13,599 bases of DNA from CAYGUI01 sp964353115 (GTDB lineage: Bacteria; Pseudomonadota; Gammaproteobacteria; JAGOUU01): the NCBI GenBank assembly GCA_964353115.1, contig CAYGUI010000032.1, positions 1 through 13,599 on the forward strand. The letters run 5' to 3'. The notes below the pieces were generated by a model that saw only the letters and a list, made by a program, of their open reading frames with translations, made no database searches and was not told where the DNA came from. This document shows positions 1 through 6,255 of this stretch, piece after piece. Numbering within the stretch: position 1 is the first letter of the stretch; each line of letters begins with the position of its first letter. The translations under genes were made by a program, and so were the position numbers.

Positions 1-647
1 ATATCGGGTTTTTCAGTTAATATTTTTAAAATATTAGAAACTGAATCGGTTAAAATTAATTCAAAAGTTTTAGTAAGTTCTTTTGCTATAGAAATTATTT
101 TATTATCCCCTAAAATATTATTTATAAAATTTAAAGTACTTATAATTCTTTTAGGAGATTCATAAAAAATGCTAGTTGCAGTGCTACTTTTAATTTTTAA
201 TAAAATATCCTGAGAGTTGTTTTGTTTAAGTGGGAAAAAACCGTAAAAACAAAATTTATCAGTTGGCAGCCCTGCTGCGCTTAACGCCGAAATTAATGCA
301 CTAGCCCCAGGGACAGGCACCACTTTAACATTCTCTTCGCGCGCAGTTTTTACTAAAGTATAACCAGGATCATTTATTAATGGAGTACCAGCGTCTGAAA
401 TTAAAGCAATATTTTTTCCAGCTTTAAGCTCATCAATAACTCTAGCTGTTTTTTCACGCTCACTATGATCATGAAAAGAAATAAGCCGGGTTAAAATACT
501 ATACTCTTGAAATAATATTTTGCTGTGACGCGTATCTTCTGCCAACACCACATCAACATTTTTTAGAATTTCTAGCGCACGCAAAGTAATGTCTTTCAAA
601 TTGCCGATTGGAGTTGCGACAATATATAAAACGCCGTAATTGTTCAT
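1..647 (-). CDS. rsmI: 16S rRNA (cytidine-1402-2'-O)-methyltransferase RsmI, 3' end beyond window
   Basis: RsmI uses S-adenosylmethionine to 2'-O-methylate C1402 of 16S rRNA in the decoding centre. I translated the minus strand from the ATG at 647. About 215 residues are open to the left edge, so the C-terminal part (the family is about 280 aa) is missing. Family signatures appear in order: VATPIGNLKDITLRA near the N-terminus (SAM-binding tetrapyrrole-methylase fold), LAEDTRH, SDAGTPLINDPG, VPVPGASA and FYESPKR. The start codon overlaps the stop of the upstream PAAR gene as ATGA, so translation is probably coupled; I see no strong Shine-Dalgarno sequence of its own. It is the third gene after rpmE and the PAAR gene. 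The identification is secure from the motifs. Confidence 0.95.
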   Translation of the reverse strand, partial: MNNYGVLYIVATPIGNLKDITLRALEILKNVDVVLAEDTRHSKILFQEYSILTRLISFHDHSEREKTARVIDELKAGKNIALISDAGTPLINDPGYTLVKTAREENVKVVPVPGASALISALSAAGLPTDKFCFYGFFPLKQNNSQDILLKIKSSTATSIFYESPKRIISTLNFINNILGDNKIISIAKELTKTFELILTDSVSNILKILTEKPD

Positions 648-934
648 GATAATTCTAATATACTATTTGAAGCTATTAATTGGCCATTATGATCTGTCTT
701 GCTGCCATCTGTCGCAAGAGCCTGACCTTCAACAAAAACTTTACTTGAGCCTGAGATTATTGATGTAAAACTTCCGTCTTTGCACTGAATTTTTGAACCA
801 ACAGTAGCCAAAGGCGTATCATTTATAAAAACACTAGTTGAGCAATTTGAGAAAATTTGTCCGGCAGCATGTGGGACATTAGAAACCAACGGGCACAAGT
901 GCTTATCGCCTTGTGCCAAGGCTTTATTAGCCAT
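644..934 (-). CDS. small stand-alone PAAR-repeat protein (spike tip)
   Basis: This 96-aa protein resembles PAAR-domain proteins, which form the zinc-bound cone capping the VgrG/gp5 spike of type VI secretion systems and contractile phage tails. It starts with a GDKH segment, followed by PHAAGQI and two PAAR-like turns, TPLATVGSK (about residues 40-48) and GQALATDGSKTDHNGQ (about 70-85). Candidate metal ligands are His12, Cys14, His22, Cys51 and His77; which of them bind is not decidable here. It has no effector domain fused at either end and no signal peptide. The ATG directly follows the rpmE stop codon (TAAATG), and its TGA overlaps the rsmI start. No vgrG, hcp or sheath gene is in the window, so secretion through a T6SS is inferred from the family only. 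A phage-derived or extracellular-injection tip is an alternative. Confidence 0.8.
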   Translation of the reverse strand: MANKALAQGDKHLCPLVSNVPHAAGQIFSNCSTSVFINDTPLATVGSKIQCKDGSFTSIISGSSKVFVEGQALATDGSKTDHNGQLIASNSILELS

Positions 935-1201
935 TTAAGCTTGTTCGCCTTTCTCGTTGCTTGGTTCGTCTTTCTTCTTAGTCGCAGCAGAAAGAGAGAA
1001 AGCTCCAAATCTGTCTTTAAACTTGTTAACTTTACCACCTGTATCTAGTAATTTTTGCTTACCAGTATAGAATGGGTGGCAAGAAGAGCATACTTCTAAT
1101 AATAAAGAGTCTCCTTTTATAGTAGATCCGGTCTCAAAAGTACCACCACAAGAGCACTTTACTGTAACTGTATGATAATTCGGGTGAATATCCGCACGCA
1201 T
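935..1201 (-). CDS. rpmE: 50S ribosomal protein L31, zinc-binding (C+) type
   Basis: L31 bridges the large and small ribosomal subunits. The protein has the type-A signature IHPNYHTVTV and the cysteine pairs CSC (Cys16, Cys18) and CSSC (Cys38, Cys41) that bind zinc, then HPFYTGKQK and the KVNKFKDRFG core end. It is 88 aa, longer than the usual roughly 70, because of a charged, low-complexity tail (residues about 70-88, rich in Lys, Glu and Asp). The ATG at 1201 has an AGAGG Shine-Dalgarno sequence about 8 bases upstream. It is the first gene of a compact operon with the PAAR gene and rsmI. As a C+ form it would be expected to respond to zinc supply, but no Zur-like box was identified. Confidence 0.96.
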   Translation of the reverse strand: MRADIHPNYHTVTVKCSCGGTFETGSTIKGDSLLLEVCSSCHPFYTGKQKLLDTGGKVNKFKDRFGAFSLSAATKKKDEPSNEKGEQA

Positions 1202-1265
1202 TTTAAACCTCTTTTTGTTAGCTATTTAGATAGTTTTTTGATAATATATAGCAATTAAATAGCAT

Positions 1266-1294
1266 ATATTAGTGTCAAGACAAGCTTAAGTCAA
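1266..1294 (-). promoter_or_regulatory. putative sigma-70 promoter of the rpmE operon
   Basis: On the minus strand, TTGACT (1294-1289) is followed after 17 bases by TAATAT (1271-1266). Transcription would start near 1259, about 60 bases before the rpmE ATG. The heptamer TCTTGAC occurs twice here (1296-1290 and 1280-1274), so a second TTGACA-like -35 overlaps the spacer. The -10 match is only 4 of 6. Confidence 0.4.
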
Positions 1295-1305
1295 GAGATA
1301 AAATT

Positions 1306-1322
1306 TATAATAAAACCTGGAG
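1306..1322 (+). promoter_or_regulatory. -10-like box and Shine-Dalgarno deciding the GTG start of the U-box gene
   Basis: TATAAT at 1306-1311 is a perfect -10 hexamer, though no good -35 lies at the right distance. GGAG at 1319-1322 is placed five bases before GTG 1328 and supports that codon as the start. If the TATAAT is used, the transcript would begin almost at the Shine-Dalgarno sequence, so a slightly more upstream box such as GATAAA (1297-1302) is also possible. Confidence 0.4.
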
Positions 1323-1327
1323 TCTTT

Positions 1328-2800
1328 GTGTTAGGAGAAGTTCAAAAAATTTTAGAAAAACAAGCTACAAATGATTATTTATCACAAGAATTATCCCTTA
1401 AAATTCAAGATGTTATATCTGGCACACCAGATATAAGTAGGACTGATCTTACAAAACTAATCAAAGATACCATAACCTGCCCGATAACCCTAGAAACTAT
1501 AATATCACCAGTAATAACCCCCTGCGGCCATACTTTTGAGCAAAAAGAACTAGCTAAATGTACCACAAATAAATGCCCTTCTTGCCGCCAGACAATAGAA
1601 AAAGGCTCGATAAAACCTAATGAAACACTAAATCGAATAATATTCGAGGTTATCTATAAAAGTAGCTTACATGAAGCTATTTTTTCTAGAAAAGGCGAAA
1701 TAGTAGCCTCATTGATAAACAAAGGAGCTGACTTTCTCTCTGAAGTCATTGATCCGTCTGATCCTCAAAAAATGCCACTATCTGGACTTATACATATGGT
1801 TAGATACGACAATATGCAAGATGCTTTATCGGAGTTGCCAATATATGATCGAGCAGTAACCCCGCAATATAAAGATCCATATGCTCACGCATTATTAATC
1901 GCCGCTCAATTAAATAAAACAGATTATCTTCGAATATTATTAGAAAAAGGCGCCATACCAACTACACTTTTTCAAATTGAAGGTAAATCTGATATTCATT
2001 TTGCTGTTATACATAATCAATTAGAGCAAATAAAATTATTGCTATCTTATGCAAAAAAAATATCACTAGATCACTATAAATTAATCCTAAATAAAAAATG
2101 GAAGAATCATCCAACACCACTAAATTTAGCTTGTGATGATAGCGTAAGTCTTGAAGTATTTAATTTTTTGGTATCACAGCCAAATCTAGATATAGCAAAT
2201 ATTCTTAGCTTAATACCAAAATCTAATGGGCATAAGAAAAACATACTAATTTTTGCTTATTTATTACGGCAGTTTATTGAAACAAAAAATATTAATCCAA
2301 ACTTACTTGAATTGATTGATCAAACAATCTTAAATTTTGAAAATCCACTAAAAGAACTTGAAGAACTGGAATGGCCACAAGAAGCCGTTGATTTTATCAA
2401 TGAAGCAATACGTCATTATGTTACTAAACAAAAATATTTAATCACAGCTCCTGATTTTGCAGAAGATCAGCGTGAAAATAAAGTTTCAAAATTAAATAAC
2501 TTATTTTTATCAATTGCACAATTACAACTTAAAAAAGAAGATAAATATTTATGGCAAGGGGAATTACGTAGCGAAACTTTAAAAGCATTTATGATTTATA
2601 TGTCAGAAAATATTCCCAAGCTTAGTACAGTAAAAGCCTGGGGCTTAGCACAACCTATTTTTATTGCTCCACGTAATAAGTCTCTTTTAGCAAAAATATT
2701 ATCAATAAATAAAGAAACAAGCTCTGCAACAAAGATAAGAAAAGAAAATTTTGCGCTAATTCCAGTACCTACAACGCGTATTCTTCCTTCTCACCGTTAA
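1328..2800 (+). CDS. U-box/ankyrin-repeat protein, candidate host-directed E3 ubiquitin ligase
   Basis: This 490-aa soluble protein has no signal peptide. Residues about 47-110 form a U-box-like domain: CPITLE (Cys51), SPVITPCGHTFE (Cys66, His68), and CPSCR (Cys83, Cys86), with Cys78 between. The second RING cysteine is replaced by Thr54, as in U-box domains, yet several Cys/His residues remain, giving a RING/U-box intermediate look. After it come degenerate ankyrin-like helical pairs: SSLHEAIFSRKGEIVASLINKGAD (about 112-135, shown here as a pattern of helix, turn and Gly-Ala-Asp end), ALLIAAQLNKTDYLRILLEKGA (about 188-209), a third starting IHFAVIHNQLEQIKLLL and a fourth around TPLNLACDD. 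The C-terminal 170 residues are helical and unrecognised. U-boxes recruit E2 enzymes, which bacteria generally lack, so action inside a eukaryotic host is inferred. It starts with GTG behind GGAG. Its last 32 bases overlap the convergent C45 gene. Substrate and secretion route are unknown. Confidence 0.8.
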   Translation: MLGEVQKILEKQATNDYLSQELSLKIQDVISGTPDISRTDLTKLIKDTITCPITLETIISPVITPCGHTFEQKELAKCTTNKCPSCRQTIEKGSIKPNETLNRIIFEVIYKSSLHEAIFSRKGEIVASLINKGADFLSEVIDPSDPQKMPLSGLIHMVRYDNMQDALSELPIYDRAVTPQYKDPYAHALLIAAQLNKTDYLRILLEKGAIPTTLFQIEGKSDIHFAVIHNQLEQIKLLLSYAKKISLDHYKLILNKKWKNHPTPLNLACDDSVSLEVFNFLVSQPNLDIANILSLIPKSNGHKKNILIFAYLLRQFIETKNINPNLLELIDQTILNFENPLKELEELEWPQEAVDFINEAIRHYVTKQKYLITAPDFAEDQRENKVSKLNNLFLSIAQLQLKKEDKYLWQGELRSETLKAFMIYMSENIPKLSTVKAWGLAQPIFIAPRNKSLLAKILSINKETSSATKIRKENFALIPVPTTRILPSHR

Positions 2801-3872
2801 GCGCACCTTTAGCGCAGACCCACAGTTTGCGCTCTTTAGGATTTAAAACTATTGTTGCAACTGTGGCAAATTCTTTAAACTGTCCACTAAAATCTTCATC
2901 GCAAACACACGCACGCCAGCTATTTTCGGTATTATCACTCATTGCTTGCCAACAATCATCCATTGTCCAACTATTTTTAGATGAAAAATTAGCTGTCATG
3001 CGGCCCAAACGATATAACGAATTTAGATATTTTTCTTGCGGCATATATATTTCACGCTCACGTAACTTTTCATCTCTATAATGATTGGTTTGCGTTAACG
3101 GGAAAAAAGTTAACGGGGACTCTTGATAAGTATCTGCAGTAGTTTCTAAAATACAACCTTCTTGCTCTGATGCCAAATAAAAACTGTGACCTGATAATCT
3201 ATTAGTATTAATAATACTATTTTTAGCATCAACTAAAGTCTTTTGCTGCAAGGCATTGGTAATAGTGCATAAATAATGAACACCTGGCTTTGCATCATTC
3301 GGTAATAAATTAGTATTCCCAACTGCAATTCCTGCGCTATTTAAACCAATTAATGAAAAACATCCTGTAGTAGTTAAACACAGAGTCTCAAGACCATTTT
3401 TTGGTTTTTTATGAACCATTAATAAAAAATCTACTGCTTCAAGCGACATATCCCAAGTCTGACCACATAAAACTCCATTATCTTTAGTCATTGCTGCAGG
3501 CTGCATAAATGCTGAGCAGCCAGGGACTCTCATTGAAATATCATTATGCCCTTTAAGTTTAAAAATATAATCACGTACATCAGTATACCCTTGGCATATT
3601 AATAATTTTTCCGGTGATATATTTGCACCAGAAGCGATCGCACAGAACTCTTCCCATAAATCTTTATTATATTTTTCATGCTCTACCAATAAAGATTTAC
3701 TAATTTTTAATATTTCTTCATCTAGAATTTCAACTACGCCGTAAGTTTCAAGGAAAATACGCGTTCTTTTCATTCTTGTTTCTGCAAATTGTTGAATTTT
3801 ATCGCGAAATTGCTCACCAAAAGCTAGCCCCATTTCTTTAGGGGTTCCACTAAGCTCTATTTTTTCTATCAT
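2769..3872 (-). CDS. C45-type autoproteolytic acyltransferase/amidohydrolase
   Basis: This 367-aa protein resembles the Ntn-hydrolase family C45, whose best-known member is isopenicillin N acyltransferase. In that family the precursor cuts itself before a cysteine, which then becomes the N-terminal nucleophile. Here the likely cut lies in VPGCSAF between Gly118 and Cys119, leaving a propeptide of about 118 residues beginning with IELSGTPKEMGLAFGEQF, typical of the family. After the nucleophile come GQTWDM (Asp141), SLIGLNSAGIAVGNTNL (about 173-189) and TNHY (His264), also family-like. No signal peptide is seen, so it is probably cytoplasmic. The gene starts 23 bases inside the 3' end of trmB, so it is probably translated from the same message; a GGGA stretch about 10 bases upstream could serve as the ribosome site. 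The substrate cannot be told: acylated amino acids, peptides or lipids are all possible. Confidence 0.75.
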   Translation of the reverse strand: MIEKIELSGTPKEMGLAFGEQFRDKIQQFAETRMKRTRIFLETYGVVEILDEEILKISKSLLVEHEKYNKDLWEEFCAIASGANISPEKLLICQGYTDVRDYIFKLKGHNDISMRVPGCSAFMQPAAMTKDNGVLCGQTWDMSLEAVDFLLMVHKKPKNGLETLCLTTTGCFSLIGLNSAGIAVGNTNLLPNDAKPGVHYLCTITNALQQKTLVDAKNSIINTNRLSGHSFYLASEQEGCILETTADTYQESPLTFFPLTQTNHYRDEKLREREIYMPQEKYLNSLYRLGRMTANFSSKNSWTMDDCWQAMSDNTENSWRACVCDEDFSGQFKEFATVATIVLNPKERKLWVCAKGALNGEKEEYAL

Positions 3873-4542
3873 AAATTAAATCCCAAACGTTATGTCCTAA
3901 TTTTATTCCACGCTGCTCAAACTTGGTAATTACCCGCTCAAAACCATTTGGTGCAAAATTACAAACACCAAATCTATTAATAAATTCTGGACACATTTCC
4001 ATTACTTCAAGCATATATTCAGCATAATTTTGCCAGTCAGTCGCCATTTGCCAAGTACCGCCATCTTTTAGTTTCTGAGCAACAATTTGTGCAAAATTTG
4101 GCTGCACTATACGTCTTTTATGATGACGCTTTTTACGCCAAGGATCAGGAAATAATAGCACCAACCGAGAAAGGCTAGCATCTGGAACGCAACGCTGTAA
4201 AATTTCAACAGCATCTCCTTCTGCTACTTTAATATTTTTGATATTTTGCGTGGCTGCTTTGCGTAAAAGCTGATAAATACCTAATGTATAAACCTCAATG
4301 CCGATAAACAATTTATCTGGATTATTTTGCGCCTGCATAATCAAATTATCGCCATTACCAAAGCCTATCTCAAATGCAACCTGTTGATTTTGCGCGATTT
4401 TATTCAAATCCCATTCTTTATCAATCGGCAACTTATAATCAGAAAAATCTTTTTTTAATTCTTCTTTTTGAGCTTGAGTTAACTTACCACTACGCTTAGC
4501 GAAACTGCGTATTCTTCTTGAATGTAATACTTCTGAATTCAT
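3850..4542 (-). CDS. trmB: tRNA (guanine-46-N7)-methyltransferase TrmB
   Basis: TrmB methylates N7 of G46 in the tRNA variable loop using S-adenosylmethionine. The 230-aa protein shows an N-terminal RRIRSFAKRSGKLT segment, the SAM-binding EIGFGNGD (58-65), the diagnostic LFPDPWRKKRHHKRR block (about 130-144), ATDW (167-170) and TKFEQRG (206-212). Length and motifs agree with the family. The ATG at 4542 is preceded by a very AT-rich stretch with no Shine-Dalgarno sequence. The RRIRSF motif close behind the start leaves no room for a much later start. It lies downstream of the POT transporter, from which it is separated by a tandem repeat array, and overlaps the start of the C45 gene. Confidence 0.96.
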   Translation of the reverse strand: MNSEVLHSRRIRSFAKRSGKLTQAQKEELKKDFSDYKLPIDKEWDLNKIAQNQQVAFEIGFGNGDNLIMQAQNNPDKLFIGIEVYTLGIYQLLRKAATQNIKNIKVAEGDAVEILQRCVPDASLSRLVLLFPDPWRKKRHHKRRIVQPNFAQIVAQKLKDGGTWQMATDWQNYAEYMLEVMEMCPEFINRFGVCNFAPNGFERVITKFEQRGIKLGHNVWDLIYDRKNRA

Positions 4543-4560
4543 TTGTATATTATATATTAC

Positions 4561-4664
4561 TACGTCATTCCCGCAAAATTACGTCATTCCCGCAATACTA
4601 CGTCATTCCCGCAATACTACGTCATTCCCGCAATACTACGTCATTCCCGCGAAGGCGGGAATCC
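4561..4664 (-). repeat. five tandem 19-bp half-units of a GCGGGAAT palindromic repeat
   Basis: The unit TACGTCATTCCCGCAATAC (plus strand) starts at 4561, 4580, 4599, 4618 and 4637. The first unit ends AAAAT instead of AATAC. In the last unit the sequence continues into a full palindrome: ATTCCCGC (4643-4650), loop GAAG, GCGGGAAT (4655-4662), then CC. ATTCCCGCGAAGGCGGGAAT-like elements are widespread dispersed repeats in proteobacteria. Here only one half has been duplicated in tandem. The array fills the gap between the POT gene's stop codon and the trmB start. It has no spacers, so it is not a CRISPR array. Confidence 0.93.
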
Positions 4665-4667
4665 AGG

Positions 4668-6203
4668 TTATATACTATCCTCAACAACATTATGCGGATC
4701 ATGACGATCAGAATCCAGCTCTCCAGTTTGACGCGAAACATAAGGAGCAATTAGCATTGCTAACAAGGCAGCAAACAAAGTCAAAATACCCAATTTTGTA
4801 AAAACAACTATATAATCATTAAAACTAGTAGCTAGCAAAGCTGCATTATGCTCTGTTGGAATTTTTAAAACTTTCCCAAGCTGCCCTGATAACCACCCAC
4901 CAACTGCAACAGCCAATAATAAAGCACCATACATGAGCCCTAAATATTTTTCAGGGGCAAGCTTTGCAATCATCGACAAACCAATTGCAGCAACTAATAA
5001 TTCAGCTATTCCAACAAGAACATAAATTGGCACAATATATTGCATGCTAACCACGGAATCAACTTGTACAAATTTCATTAAAGTGAAAACAAACATACTA
5101 AGTGCCGCTGCTATCATTCCAAAAGCGAATTTCCATGGAATGGTAAAATTAATATTCTTAGCATGTAGTTTTTCATATAATTTATTCATCAATGGACCCA
5201 GAATTAAAATTGATAATGGATCAAATATGGCAAAACTTGGTGCTGGTATTTCATAACCAAAAAGATGACGATCAACATGGTATTTTACAAATAAATTAAC
5301 TACACCAAATAATGAATTATAAATAATCCAAAATATGACGCTGATGGCTATTAGTATTAAGCATGCTCGCATCTTAGTTGCTGACTCATCATCAACTGTA
5401 AAAGATAAGAAAAGTAATAACGCTGCAACAATGATTACTGTGGCATTAAAAAGATAATTTGCAATTGAAACATAATATACAAGACCACCAAAAATTAAGG
5501 TCAGCAATAATAAAGAAATGATTATTCCGGCTTTTATAGCGTAATGCAGCGGATCAAAATCAGGATCAGAGCCTAAATTATCAAATAAGCTCCATTTGCG
5601 TAAAAAATTTGATATCCCAATAAATAGCCCTAAAGAACATAAACCAAAGGCTGTTGGATAACCATAATACAGAGCAATAAAGGGAATAAAAATTATTGCT
5701 ACCATCGAGCCAATATTTATTGATAAGTAAAAAAGAGTATAACCTTTGTCCATACGAGGATCATTGTCGCCATACGCTTTTGATAATAGGCTAGTTGGAT
5801 TGGGTTTAAAGCAGCCATTACCAACAATAATGAGTCCTAAACTTGAATAAAATAAAATTAGAGTTTCATTGGTATGTCCAACGTTTGCTAGAAATTGTGC
5901 TGATAATGCCAATAATAAATACCCAAAGGCCAGAAAAAAGGCTCCTGTTAATAAAGTATGTTTAATACCTAAAATTCTATCAGCTAACCAACCACCAACC
6001 ATCGGGGATATATAAACTAAAGAAATAAAAGCGCCTTGTTGCTCTAAAGCTAGATAATTTACTATTCCTAATTTTTCTGTCATGAAAAAAATCAGAATAA
6101 ATTGCATACCATAAAAACCAAACCGCTCCCACATTTCAATAAAAAATAATGGGATAAATGCTCGTGGCTGAGGAGAATAAATAGTTATTTTTTTATTTTT
6201 CAC
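4668..6203 (-). CDS. POT/PTR2-family proton-coupled di/tripeptide transporter
   Basis: This is an inner-membrane importer of the proton-dependent oligopeptide transporter family, which takes up di- and tripeptides. The 511-aa protein is hydrophobic throughout, consistent with 12-14 transmembrane helices. It has the TM1 motif EMWERFGFYG (Glu23, Glu26, Arg27; ExxERFxxYG) needed for proton coupling. It also has GGWLADRILG (about 70-79, MFS motif A region), the PTR2 signature GNGCFKPN (128-135, Lys133) and FYLSINIGS (158-166). The start is GTG at 6203; no in-frame ATG lies upstream near it. An AAGGA sits about 13 bases before it, which is long but usable. The gene follows the DAACS transporter after 52 bases and may have its own promoter there. 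Peptide import next to an amino-acid symporter suits a host-associated organism using amino acids as nutrients. Confidence 0.92.
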   Translation of the reverse strand: MKNKKITIYSPQPRAFIPLFFIEMWERFGFYGMQFILIFFMTEKLGIVNYLALEQQGAFISLVYISPMVGGWLADRILGIKHTLLTGAFFLAFGYLLLALSAQFLANVGHTNETLILFYSSLGLIIVGNGCFKPNPTSLLSKAYGDNDPRMDKGYTLFYLSINIGSMVAIIFIPFIALYYGYPTAFGLCSLGLFIGISNFLRKWSLFDNLGSDPDFDPLHYAIKAGIIISLLLLTLIFGGLVYYVSIANYLFNATVIIVAALLLFLSFTVDDESATKMRACLILIAISVIFWIIYNSLFGVVNLFVKYHVDRHLFGYEIPAPSFAIFDPLSILILGPLMNKLYEKLHAKNINFTIPWKFAFGMIAAALSMFVFTLMKFVQVDSVVSMQYIVPIYVLVGIAELLVAAIGLSMIAKLAPEKYLGLMYGALLLAVAVGGWLSGQLGKVLKIPTEHNAALLATSFNDYIVVFTKLGILTLFAALLAMLIAPYVSRQTGELDSDRHDPHNVVEDSI

Positions 6204-6245
6204 AATATTATGAAAATCCTTTTCTTTTTTAGTTAATTATAAAAA

Positions 6246-6254
6246 ATTATAGCA
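6246..6254 (-). promoter_or_regulatory. extended -10 promoter candidate for the POT gene
   Basis: On the minus strand TGCTATAAT is a perfect extended -10 element (TGnTATAAT). It lies just beyond and partly at the stop codon of the upstream symporter gene, about 45 bases before the POT GTG start. No convincing -35 is present, which extended -10 promoters can tolerate. AT-rich context makes chance matches likely. Confidence 0.35.
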
Positions 6255-6255
6255 C

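Noticed and set aside
644..934. T6SS gene cluster or prophage tail module
   Set aside because: Only the PAAR gene is present; its neighbours are translation genes, and no sheath, tube, baseplate or integrase is seen. XerC at the other end is the housekeeping recombinase by its C-terminus.
823..1048. Overlapping open frames on both strands around the PAAR/rpmE junction
   Set aside because: They are in other frames of the well-supported rpmE and PAAR genes and lack family signatures or ribosome sites.
1750..2800. Type IV (Dot/Icm) secretion signal at the C-terminus of the U-box protein
   Set aside because: The last 20-30 residues do not show a clear glutamate-rich block, and the signal is too loose to claim by eye.
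4561..4664. Possible CRISPR array
   Set aside because: The 19-bp units abut directly with no unique spacers, and no cas gene is near.
4518..4754. Plus-strand open frame with repeated RHSR and SFPRRRESR peptides
   Set aside because: It is the translation of the 19-bp tandem repeat and palindrome and lies antisense to trmB and the POT gene ends; no ribosome site.
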